Below the pieces are notes generated by a model that did not search any database, was not told the DNA's origin, and saw only the letters and a program-made list of their open reading frames with translations. A DNA stretch of 45,786 nucleotides from a virus. The stretch covers positions 1-45,786 of IMG/VR virus record IMGVR_UViG_3300007344_000051; one strand, given 5' to 3'. The position numbers and the translations under genes are program-made. Each line of letters starts with the position of its first letter. Position 1 is the first letter of the stretch. Below are positions 1 through 8,338 of the stretch, piece after piece.

Positions 1-44
1 ACAGATTTTAAGTCTGGTGCGTCTACCGATTCCGCCATACTCGC
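1..44 (-). tRNA. tRNA-Leu (TAA), 3' part outside the window
   Basis: The 5' part of a leucine tRNA reads on the minus strand from base 44. The acceptor strand starts GCGAGTA, followed by a D-arm and the anticodon loop CTTAAAA, giving anticodon TAA. The window edge cuts off the variable and T arms. It differs at only three positions from the matching part of the complete tRNA-Leu at 127-214, so the two are paralogous isoacceptors. Four bases separate it from the tRNA-Ile CCA end. Confidence 0.85.
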
Positions 45-48
45 ATTT

Positions 49-123
49 TGGTAGGACTGGAGGGAATTGAACCCTCTTCACACCGTTATAAGCAGTGGGC
101 CTTAACCAATAGGCGACAGTCCC
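49..123 (-). tRNA. tRNA-Ile (TAT)
   Basis: This is a complete 75-base cloverleaf with an encoded CCA at 49-51. Acceptor strands GGGACTG and CAGTCCT pair with one G-T. The anticodon loop CTTATAA gives anticodon TAT, which reads the isoleucine codon ATA. The T-arm is GAGGG TTCAATT CCCTC. Hosts usually read ATA with a lysidine-modified CAT tRNA, so a TAT tRNA would help translate the ATA-rich phage genes. The identity rests on the anticodon alone. Confidence 0.85.
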
Positions 124-126
124 GTT

Positions 127-214
127 TGGTAGGAGTAGGGAGACTTGAACTCCCACGGGCGTAATGCCCAACAGATTTTAAGTCTGGTGTGTCTACCGAT
201 TCCACCATACTCCC
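127..214 (-). tRNA. tRNA-Leu (TAA)
   Basis: This is a complete 88-base class II tRNA with a long variable arm and an encoded CCA at 127-129. Acceptor strands GGGAGTA and TACTCCT pair with one G-T. The anticodon loop CTTAAAA gives TAA. The T-arm is GGGAG TTCAAGT CTCCC. It is first in the tRNA cluster, just downstream of the promoter at 232-260, and only three bases precede the next tRNA, so the cluster is probably one processed transcript. Confidence 0.93.
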
Positions 215-231
215 GTGAAGTTGACTTGACT

Positions 232-260
232 ATCATAGGATAGGATCTTACGATTGTCAA
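232..260 (-). promoter_or_regulatory. sigma70-type promoter of the tRNA cluster
   Basis: On the minus strand a -35 TTGACA (260-255), a 17-base spacer and a -10 TATGAT (237-232) sit so that transcription would start about 11 bases before the first tRNA. The hexamers and spacing are near consensus for the host housekeeping sigma factor. The cluster can thus be transcribed separately from the protein genes upstream. Confidence 0.75.
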
Positions 261-269
261 GTCATTGTA

Positions 270-476
270 TCATTCCTCGTATGTGGGTGGATGATACTTC
301 AAGTATTCCCAGAAGGTCAACTTCATTTCCTTATGGGTCATTCCACAATGTTTTGCGGCAGCAGGTAAAGTCATTGTGCAGTTGAACAATGACTCATTTG
401 CCTCTTGAACGTTTTGTGGTGTTGTTTTTACCTTTTGTTCAATTAGTGAACTTTTGTCAATTCTTTGATACATCAT
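270..476 (-). CDS. small hypothetical protein
   Basis: A 68-residue protein I cannot assign to a family. It starts with two methionines. The middle (about residues 36-50) carries a Leu-Pro-Ala-Ala-Ala-Lys-His-Cys-Gly-Met stretch that looks like the first helix of a small DNA-binding fold, followed by an aromatic end (WEYLKYHPPTYEE). The start ATG overlaps the stop of the gene upstream (ATGA), so the two are translationally coupled. It is the last protein gene before the tRNA cluster. Its role is unknown. Confidence 0.7.
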   Translation of the reverse strand: MMYQRIDKSSLIEQKVKTTPQNVQEANESLFNCTMTLPAAAKHCGMTHKEMKLTFWEYLKYHPPTYEE

Positions 477-652
477 AGTGGAGCATAGGCAAGGACATCT
501 TCTTCCACTGTAGCACGAACAAATTGTAGGACATTCATGAACTGATCTGTGGTTTCACACACAAGTTCCTGTTCTGTACCTTCATTAGAATAGATGTAAA
601 TTGTTTTGCGGGTTGGATCTACTACACATCGTGTCAGGTACTCATCTTGCAT
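473..652 (-). CDS. small hypothetical protein
   Basis: A 59-residue, acidic protein starting MQDEYLTRCVVDPTRKTIYI and ending VEEDVLAYAPL. The alternating hydrophobic pattern suggests a small beta-rich fold with a final helix. I do not recognise a family. The ATG at 652 is about 25 bases below the predicted transcription start of the 682-710 promoter, and a stop codon lies ten codons upstream in frame. There is no clear Shine-Dalgarno sequence. Its TGA overlaps the ATG of the next gene, which supports it being a real gene. Confidence 0.7.
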   Translation of the reverse strand: MQDEYLTRCVVDPTRKTIYIYSNEGTEQELVCETTDQFMNVLQFVRATVEEDVLAYAPL

Positions 653-681
653 TTGGAGTGCTTTGCGTTGAATGCCCTGTC

Positions 682-710
682 ATTGTAGCAGACCTTTGAG
701 CGGTAGTCAA
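682..710 (-). promoter_or_regulatory. sigma70-type promoter of the two small genes
   Basis: The -35 TTGACT (710-705), 17-base spacer and -10 TACAAT (687-682) are near consensus. The -35 hexamer contains the TGA stop codon of the 2323-residue fibre gene, so the early-type unit begins exactly where the late structural gene ends. Confidence 0.8.
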
Positions 711-3700
711 CCACCCAGTTTTTCCATGAGTGCCTCGACTTGCTTGGTCAACAAATCTATTTTAGCATTTTGTTCTTCAATTGTCTTCTGTTGCTCTTTA
801 AATGCTTCAATAAAAACACCAGCGAAATTACCATATGCAACAGATTTAATTTCATCACCTTGCCCATTTACTAACTCAGGGAATACTTTTTCAACTTCCT
901 GTGCAATCACACCAATTTGGTGTGGATTATCTTCTAAATCATTTCTATCATATTCAACACCTCTTAAAGATAAAACTTTATCAAGAGCGTTGTCAATTTG
1001 TTTTACATTATCCTTAAGTCTAGCGTCAGAGTTTGCAGTAACACTACCACCAACATTTAAGTTACCAGTTGATGGATTAATTGTATAATTTACATTGGTA
1101 AAGTAAGACTCCGCTGTTCCTGGTGCTGCATTATTACTATTAACAAAGGTAGGATAAAAAGTTGCATTTGTTGTAGTTAGTTGGGTTAATAGTGCATCTG
1201 AAGTCTGTGAATTAGATGGAGTAAATGTATTTACAGATACTGCAGTAACTCTTCCCTTTGTATCAACAGTAATTGTTGGAATTTCCGTTGCAGAACCATA
1301 ATTACCAGCGGCTAATCCTGCAAAAGTGGGAAGACTCACTGCCAAATTAACATCGGCAGTTCCATCAAAAGATACTGGACTTGCTGTAGATACGTCACCA
1401 CTAACACTGAAGTTCCTAGCAGTTTGTAATTTTGTTGCACTATCAGCATTTCCAGTAATTGGCGCTGATATATTTGTTGCTGTTATATTATCAGCGTAGA
1501 TATGATTCCATCTTATTGTATTTGTTCCCAAGTCAAACGTAGAATCTGCAGATGGTCTAACTCCAGATTCATTGATCCTCATAATTGAAGTGAGTTGTCC
1601 TGCGGTAACTGCAGAAGCACCAGTTTTTAGATAAAAGTCCAAATAAACTGGATTAGACAAATCATCAGTATTACAAACTATTCTTGCAGAGTTTCCAGTC
1701 TGACCAGTATTAGTAGGATCTTCAGCTAAACCATCTTTATGATTAAAGGTGATGTTTGCATTACCATATCCATCATTAATTGTAAGGGCAACTCCACGAT
1801 TATTTCTTCCAGCAACTAAATCACCATAACATATTAAGTCATCTCCACTGGGATTCCATCTGAGACCAGTATCTACTTTTATATCTTGATAATTTCCACC
1901 ACCACCATCCGTAAAACAAAGATATCTTTCTGTTGTTCCAGTGCTTTCCGTGGTTACCTTTACTTTATCTGCCTGAGCAACAGTAGCAGTACCAAAATTA
2001 ACACCAACAGCTGTTACTCCAGTAATTCTTCCCTTTGCATCAACAGAAAAAGTAGGAATTTGTGTTGAAGATCCATAACTAGCAGAAGTAACTCCAGTAT
2101 TTGTTAAACTTCCATTCAATACAACAGGACCAGTACCATCAAAAGATACTGTTGGAGATGTTAAATCATTACCAAGACTAAAGTTCTGAGCATTAGTTAA
2201 TGCATCAGCAAAAGCAACTGTAGCAGCAGAGAAATTAATATCTAACTCTTGAGCACTTGTAATTCTTCCTTTAGCATCTACGGAAATTTGAGCAACTTTT
2301 GATGTTGTTCCATAAGTTGCAGATGTAACACCAGTAGTAACTAAATTACCCTGCAATACAACAGGACCAGTACCATCAAAAGATACTGTTGGAGATGTTA
2401 AATCATTACCAAGACTAAAGTTCCTAGCAGTTTCTAATGCTGTTGCTGTATCAGCATTTCCAGTAATTTGTCCACTAAATGTAGTTGCATATACAGTTGC
2501 CCACTTAGCACTAGAAGTTCCAAGATCTAAAGCATTATTACTTAGCGGTCTAAAAGCATCATTATTAGAATCTAATCTGACTCCTTGAGTGTATGCTACT
2601 GCATCATTAGCATTAGCACCTTGTCCAGCTACTTGAATGTCAACTAAACCACTACTTCCATCAGAGGTTAAAGTAATTTTTGCCGCACCATCATTGGCAA
2701 GAACGTATTTATCTCCTCCCGAATTATAATAAGATCCAGATCTAAGTGTTAAATTTCCACCACCATCATTCCAAGAAAGTCTTTTTTGTCCAACATTATC
2801 TAACAACAATGCTCCAGATATACCATTTAACCAGATAGCAGCTTCATCCTTTTGTCTGGCATCTGTATTGCTAAGTATTAAAGTATCTTTAGATGGATTA
2901 TATGTAATCCCACTATCAGTATATAAAGCCTCATAAACGGCAGGACTAGCTGCATTATTACCATCAACAAAAGTTATATTAAAACTAGCATCTGTTGCAA
3001 TAGATTGTGTTCTTATATTATCTGCATTATTAACAGTAGCAGTGCCAAAATCAATAAGAGTATCAGTTACACCAGTTATTCTTCCTTTTGCATCAACATC
3101 AAATACGGGAACTTGTGTAGAAGATCCATAAGTTGCAGATGTAACTCCACTAGTAACTAAATTACCCTGCAACACAACATCACCAGTTCCATTAAAGGAT
3201 ACTACAGGAGAAGTTAAATCATTACCAAGACTAAAACTTCTAGATGTTGTTAATGCATCAGCAAAAGCAACTTGTGCTTGAGTTACATCAAGAAGAGTTT
3301 CAGTTACTCCAGTAATTCTTCCCTTTGCATCAACATCAAACACAGGGATTTGTGTTGATGATCCATAGGTATCAGATGTAACTCCAGTATTGACAAGATT
3401 TCCATTCAAAACAACATCATCAGTACCATTAAATGATACTATAGGAGAAGTTAAATCATTAGCAAGACTAAAGTTTCTCGATGTTGTTAAAGAATCTGCT
3501 TTTGCAACTTGAGATTCTGCAAAGTTTACTAAAGTATTTGTTACACTAAGAATTCTTCCTTTTGCATCGACATCAAATACTGGTATTTCAGTTTGTGATC
3601 CATAGGTAGCAGACGTAACACCAGTGTTATCTAAAGTTGCAACTAACTGTACATTATCAGTTCCGTCAAAAGATACTGATGGAGCATCAACATCACCAAT

Positions 3701-6700
3701 AATACTGAAGTTTCTAGCAACACTCAAAGAATTTGCAGTTGCTACACTTGCGGTTCCAAAATCAATTGCAACATTTATTGCACTAGTAATTCTTCCCTTT
3801 GCATCAACAGAAAATTGTGGTATTGCAGTAGATGTACCATATGTATCAGATGTAACGCCAGTAGTAACTAAATTACCATTCAAAACAACATCATCAGTAC
3901 CATTAAATGATACTATAGGAGAAGTTAAATCATTAGCAAGACTAAAGTTTCTTGATGTTGTTAATGAATCTGCTCTTGCAACTTGAGATTCTCCAAAATT
4001 AATATTAGTGTTAACTACATTTGTTATTCTACCTTTTGCATCGACATCGAATACAGGAACAATAGTAGCAGAACCATAACTAGCAGAAGTAACTCCACTA
4101 TTAACAAGATTAGCATTTAATATAACATTATCAGTTCCATCAAAAGATACTGTTGGAGATGTTAAATCATTAGCAAGACTAAAATCTCTTGCATTCTTTA
4201 ATGAATCTGCAGTTGCAACATTTGCTTCACTAAAATCAATAGCAACGTCTACTGCACTAGTAATTCTTCCCTTTGCATCAACAGAAAAGGTAGGAATTTG
4301 TGTTGAATTTCCATAACTACCTGATGTAACTCCAGTATTAACCAGATTAGCATTTAATATTACATCATCAGTACCATTAAATCCAACTGCTGGAGAAGTA
4401 AGATCATTAGCAAGACTAAAGTTTCTTGATGTTGTTAAAGAATCTGCTCTGGATACTTCTGTAGTGGATACATTTGTTATTCTACCTTTTGCATCAACAG
4501 TAATTATTGGTATAGATATTGGATTACCATAAATTGCAGATGTAACCCCAGTATTAACTAGATTAGCATTTAATATGACATTAGCAGTTCCATCAAAAGA
4601 TACTACTGGGGATGTTAGATCATTAGCAAGACTAAACTCTCTTGCAGTCTCTAATTTAGTTGCAGAATCAGCATTTCCAACGAGATCACCATCTAAAGTT
4701 TCTGCCCAAACAGTATTCCATTTAAGCGCCGAAGTTCCTAAAGTATAAGTTCCAGGAATGGATGGTGTTACAGTACCAGCAATAGTTACTATTGAAGAGG
4801 AATCAATTACTGTTGTTCCAATTCCAACCTTACCATCAGTTCTATTAACTATTAAATATGGATCATTACTTAAATCAGAATCACCATCAATTGCCCACCA
4901 ATCAGCAAAATTGACAAGTCCTGCCCACATAGATCCAGAACTGTTTTTATATTCAATTGCCGATACACCAGTATTTTTTCTTTCTAAGACTAATGGAATA
5001 CTGTCTGGAGATATAATATTTACTTCTCCCGTAGATGGATTAAATGTTATACCACCATCAGATGCTCCATCTGCAGTATATAAATTTTCATACTGAGCTG
5101 GACTATTATCACTATCAACAAATGTAATATAATGTGTGGCATTATCAGATCTTCTTTGCGTTCTTATTTGATTTGCAGTTCCTGCTGCAAGTTGATCCTG
5201 ATCCGTCCAGTTTGTGCCAGTTATTGTCGATAATAAAACTTGCCCATTACCACCAGAATCAAAAGTAGAATCAATAAAAGCACCACGAATAGATATGTCA
5301 CCTTCAAAAGTAGCATTACCAGTTACTCTTGATGTTCCACCAACAAAAAATCTATCAGTAGGATCTATACTATTAATTCCAACATTACCATCTCCACGTA
5401 AAGTTAATACTCTACTTGCCTGATTTGTAGTTCCATTATGAACATCAAATCCCATATAATTACCACCTGGAGCGGAATCATTATATGTTCTAATATAAAA
5501 AGGTCTTGATGTCGTATCCTGTCTATCAAATCTTATTGAACCTTCATCCTGGAAGGTTGTCATAATATCGAATCTTGGTTCTCCAGATACATGTAATTTT
5601 GCTGCAGGTTCTGACTTACCTATACCAAAATTTCCAGTGCTAGGTTGATATGCCAGAAAAGCATTAGTATATAACTGCTCAAAATCTGGTGTATTATTAT
5701 TAGAATCTAAAAAGCTAGGATAAAAATAAGCAGCATTTGATGTAGATTGACTTAATACCCTATTTGCCTGTGCTACGGTTGCGTTTGCAAAATCAATACC
5801 AACATTTACTGCTGTAGTAATTCTTCCCTTTGCATCAACAGTAATTTGTGGTACATTGGTAGAAGAACCATAAGTATTTGGAGTAACTCCAGTATTATTT
5901 AAAGTAAGTGCTAATCCAACATTAGCAGTACCATCAAATAATACTGAAGAAGCAACAGCATCACCACTAATGCTAAATTCTCTTGCAGTTTCTAATTGAG
6001 TTGCAGTATTTGAATTTCCAGTAAAAGAAATTCCATAAACAGTTGCCCACTGAGATCCAGTTGCTCCAATATCTCTAGATGCATCACCAGTAGGAATTAA
6101 ATTTGTATCAATTTTTGACAGTATATTTACGGTATCATTTATATCATCACCAATAAGTACATTTCCTCTAAAAGTTGTTACACCAGTGATTATTGTATTT
6201 GGTAAAAATATTGTTTGTGATCCTGGGTTATAGTATAGGTTATTATTAGTATAATATGATTCATATGGATTTAGTGCAGTAGTAGGATTATTACTATCAA
6301 CAAAAGTCAAAAACCTATTAACGTTAGTAATATCTGTTACTGTTTTTAGTGTATCAGCTTTTAAAGATACTCCATCAATAGTATTTGCATAGACTACATC
6401 CCACTTTAAAAGAGCATTACCAAGATCAAATTGACCTGGAGATTTGGGAATTATATCACTATTAATTTTGGAATTAAACTCTACTATTTTATTATTATCT
6501 GTACCAAAACCAACATCCCCATAAAATGTCGCATTTGTTGCATGGATTGTATTCCACCTAATACTATCCTTTCCCAGATCGTAATTATTATCAAGAGATG
6601 GTACTAATGCACCTTGAATACTAGTAATTCCAGATAAAGTGACAATACCATTAATATCTAAGGTGTTTGTATCTACATCAGTAAATAAAGCATTAACACC

Positions 6701-7678
6701 ATAAACATTATTCCAAGTATTAATATTAGAACCCAAATCATATGTGGATGCTACTGAAGGTATAAAATTACTTTGTATATTAGACTGAAATTCTACATTA
6801 TTATTAAATGTTGCAATACCAGATACAAAAATATTCCCTTCTAATAAAGCGTCTCCTCTAAGATCAAAGGTTTGTCTTGGAGTTGAAGTACCCACACCAA
6901 CCCTTTCAGTCAGTGGATTATAGTAAAAAGTCTCTGCACTAACTACAGTTCCTGTTGCGCTCTTATACTGAACACCATAAACTGGGCCCACACTAAAGAA
7001 GCTTAGTTCATCATTGGGTAACCACTCAACCCCACCAAAAGTATTAGAAACTAGAACACTTGGTTCGGCAGTTCCATTATTATTATAATAATCATATATT
7101 GTTCCAGTCAATCTCATATCCCCATTAATATGGAGAGTTCTTTCTGGTTGTGTTGTTGCTATTCCAACTCTTGCATCATCAAGTGCTGTTATAATAGTTC
7201 CACCAGCACCTACTTTTAATTCTGCTTCTATAGTTAAAAGGGGATCTAATGGATCAAACGTGAATCCAGAAGAAGTTGCAAAATCACCATTATTTTTAAA
7301 TAGAACTTCAGTATCATTACCTGGGGGAGATACTGTAATTGTAGATATATTACTAAAATTCTCTGCTGTTGCTACAATAGAATTTCCTTTAAAGTTTAAT
7401 CTAGTAATACTATTACCAGTACCTACAATAAAATTTTCATCAAATATACTCAAACCAATTGAGTTAAATCCGATGGGAGGAACCTGCCAATATCTATCAT
7501 AGGTATCCCCATCATCAAAAGTAACCAATTGATAATAATTTGGTTTTAATGGCAAAGTTTTTTCTGTAGGAAACCCAAGATTTGGTTCCGCTTCTTCGAT
7601 TCTTAATTGTCTATATCTACCAGTACTAAGACCAGAGAATCTGGCAATTCTTTGTCTTCCAGATATATGCTTTGCCAT
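707..7678 (-). CDS. giant repetitive tail fibre-like protein with S74 intramolecular chaperone domain
   Basis: This 2323-residue virion surface protein is the largest gene here. Most of it is beta-rich and repetitive. A 79-residue module built around NDLTSP, GVTS, TYG and VDAKGRIT recurs, with eleven copies of VD(A/T)KGR. The last 107 residues, from Ser2217 in NSDARLKDN, match the peptidase S74 intramolecular chaperone domain. In characterised fibres this domain trimerises the fibre and then cuts itself off before that serine. A C-terminal coiled coil (EEQNAKIDLLTKQVEALMEKL) follows. It lies next to other structural genes. A role as a tail fibre or other host-contact fibre is inferred; the exact position on the virion cannot be read from sequence. 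Confidence 0.88.
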   Translation of the reverse strand: MAKHISGRQRIARFSGLSTGRYRQLRIEEAEPNLGFPTEKTLPLKPNYYQLVTFDDGDTYDRYWQVPPIGFNSIGLSIFDENFIVGTGNSITRLNFKGNSIVATAENFSNISTITVSPPGNDTEVLFKNNGDFATSSGFTFDPLDPLLTIEAELKVGAGGTIITALDDARVGIATTQPERTLHINGDMRLTGTIYDYYNNNGTAEPSVLVSNTFGGVEWLPNDELSFFSVGPVYGVQYKSATGTVVSAETFYYNPLTERVGVGTSTPRQTFDLRGDALLEGNIFVSGIATFNNNVEFQSNIQSNFIPSVASTYDLGSNINTWNNVYGVNALFTDVDTNTLDINGIVTLSGITSIQGALVPSLDNNYDLGKDSIRWNTIHATNATFYGDVGFGTDNNKIVEFNSKINSDIIPKSPGQFDLGNALLKWDVVYANTIDGVSLKADTLKTVTDITNVNRFLTFVDSNNPTTALNPYESYYTNNNLYYNPGSQTIFLPNTIITGVTTFRGNVLIGDDINDTVNILSKIDTNLIPTGDASRDIGATGSQWATVYGISFTGNSNTATQLETAREFSISGDAVASSVLFDGTANVGLALTLNNTGVTPNTYGSSTNVPQITVDAKGRITTAVNVGIDFANATVAQANRVLSQSTSNAAYFYPSFLDSNNNTPDFEQLYTNAFLAYQPSTGNFGIGKSEPAAKLHVSGEPRFDIMTTFQDEGSIRFDRQDTTSRPFYIRTYNDSAPGGNYMGFDVHNGTTNQASRVLTLRGDGNVGINSIDPTDRFFVGGTSRVTGNATFEGDISIRGAFIDSTFDSGGNGQVLLSTITGTNWTDQDQLAAGTANQIRTQRRSDNATHYITFVDSDNSPAQYENLYTADGASDGGITFNPSTGEVNIISPDSIPLVLERKNTGVSAIEYKNSSGSMWAGLVNFADWWAIDGDSDLSNDPYLIVNRTDGKVGIGTTVIDSSSIVTIAGTVTPSIPGTYTLGTSALKWNTVWAETLDGDLVGNADSATKLETAREFSLANDLTSPVVSFDGTANVILNANLVNTGVTSAIYGNPISIPIITVDAKGRITNVSTTEVSRADSLTTSRNFSLANDLTSPAVGFNGTDDVILNANLVNTGVTSGSYGNSTQIPTFSVDAKGRITSAVDVAIDFSEANVATADSLKNARDFSLANDLTSPTVSFDGTDNVILNANLVNSGVTSASYGSATIVPVFDVDAKGRITNVVNTNINFGESQVARADSLTTSRNFSLANDLTSPIVSFNGTDDVVLNGNLVTTGVTSDTYGTSTAIPQFSVDAKGRITSAINVAIDFGTASVATANSLSVARNFSIIGDVDAPSVSFDGTDNVQLVATLDNTGVTSATYGSQTEIPVFDVDAKGRILSVTNTLVNFAESQVAKADSLTTSRNFSLANDLTSPIVSFNGTDDVVLNGNLVNTGVTSDTYGSSTQIPVFDVDAKGRITGVTETLLDVTQAQVAFADALTTSRSFSLGNDLTSPVVSFNGTGDVVLQGNLVTSGVTSATYGSSTQVPVFDVDAKGRITGVTDTLIDFGTATVNNADNIRTQSIATDASFNITFVDGNNAASPAVYEALYTDSGITYNPSKDTLILSNTDARQKDEAAIWLNGISGALLLDNVGQKRLSWNDGGGNLTLRSGSYYNSGGDKYVLANDGAAKITLTSDGSSGLVDIQVAGQGANANDAVAYTQGVRLDSNNDAFRPLSNNALDLGTSSAKWATVYATTFSGQITGNADTATALETARNFSLGNDLTSPTVSFDGTGPVVLQGNLVTTGVTSATYGTTSKVAQISVDAKGRITSAQELDINFSAATVAFADALTNAQNFSLGNDLTSPTVSFDGTGPVVLNGSLTNTGVTSASYGSSTQIPTFSVDAKGRITGVTAVGVNFGTATVAQADKVKVTTESTGTTERYLCFTDGGGGNYQDIKVDTGLRWNPSGDDLICYGDLVAGRNNRGVALTINDGYGNANITFNHKDGLAEDPTNTGQTGNSARIVCNTDDLSNPVYLDFYLKTGASAVTAGQLTSIMRINESGVRPSADSTFDLGTNTIRWNHIYADNITATNISAPITGNADSATKLQTARNFSVSGDVSTASPVSFDGTADVNLAVSLPTFAGLAAGNYGSATEIPTITVDTKGRVTAVSVNTFTPSNSQTSDALLTQLTTTNATFYPTFVNSNNAAPGTAESYFTNVNYTINPSTGNLNVGGSVTANSDARLKDNVKQIDNALDKVLSLRGVEYDRNDLEDNPHQIGVIAQEVEKVFPELVNGQGDEIKSVAYGNFAGVFIEAFKEQQKTIEEQNAKIDLLTKQVEALMEKLGG
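3079..4500 (-). repeat. in-frame tandem array with 237-bp period inside the fibre gene
   Basis: The plus-strand marker TTCTTCC-TTTGCATC (encoding the VDAKGRI core, with variants) starts at 3079, 3316, 3553, 3790, 4027 and 4264, exactly 237 bases apart. That is six 79-residue units in register. Further diverged copies lie at 2026 and 2263 (again 237 apart), and others at about 1250, 4480 and 5820 at irregular distances. The array could gain or lose units by recombination. Confidence 0.85.
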
Positions 7679-7680
7679 AA

Positions 7681-8334
7681 TTATACAATACTATTTTCTA
7701 GGATGCTACAAATAAATTCTAATTCTATAGGAGAAACTTTTCCTCCCTGAACATATGTATGGGTAATGCCTGCGCCAACACCAGTATTAGTTATAAACAC
7801 ATTTGCTGCATCTATTTGCTCAACAGTAAAAGTACTTTGTGGTGCTGGGAATATAGTTGTAGTTATTCCAGAGGAGTATCCAGCACAAGTAAATTCTAAT
7901 CCACTCATCGTAATTTCATCACCAGCAACAAAATTATGATTTTGCAAAGTCGTAACGGTTGCAATTCCACTAATATGATCATAAACACAATTTGTTATGG
8001 TGACTACTCCAGGATTAGAATCACTCTTAACAACAAGAGAATCGGAATATAATGCTGTTCTTTCCAGAATCAATCTACCATCAAGAACAACTAAAGAATC
8101 ATTGGGAAATACTTCTGCTTCTTTAATAATTCTAACATCCCTAACATTACCAAATCTAGATTTTCTCCTTTGTACCACAGTAACTTTTGGGTATGCAACT
8201 TCTTTTGCAACGTTTGAGACCTGAGCATACAAAACAATAGAAGCTACTCCAGTTGGTGTAGTATAAACTACTTGTTCTCCAGGAGCAACTGGAACAGATA
8301 TATTAAGAAACTTATTAAGTGGTGCTACTGCCAT
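7681..8334 (-). CDS. virion structural protein, unknown position
   Basis: A 217-residue beta-rich protein encoded two bases upstream of the fibre gene and four bases downstream of the beta-helix protein gene, so it is probably made and used with them. The N-terminal half (MAVAPLNKFLNISVPVAPG and on) resembles small structural proteins common in cyanomyophage fibre regions. The C-terminal half carries a repeat-like segment around HISGIATVTTLQNHNFVAGD, a pattern often seen in phage surface beta modules. No enzymatic motif is visible. The structural role is inferred from composition and neighbours. Confidence 0.65.
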   Translation of the reverse strand: MAVAPLNKFLNISVPVAPGEQVVYTTPTGVASIVLYAQVSNVAKEVAYPKVTVVQRRKSRFGNVRDVRIIKEAEVFPNDSLVVLDGRLILERTALYSDSLVVKSDSNPGVVTITNCVYDHISGIATVTTLQNHNFVAGDEITMSGLEFTCAGYSSGITTTIFPAPQSTFTVEQIDAANVFITNTGVGAGITHTYVQGGKVSPIELEFICSILENSIV

Positions 8335-8338
8335 ATTA

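Noticed and set aside
672-1088. Plus-strand open frames inside the giant fibre gene
   Set aside because: They are antisense shadows of a repetitive minus-strand gene: Ser/Pro-rich products, no ribosome binding sites, no family.
3079-4500. CRISPR-like regular repeats
   Set aside because: Spacing is 237 bases, the repeats are in frame and encode conserved protein modules, and there are no unique short spacers.
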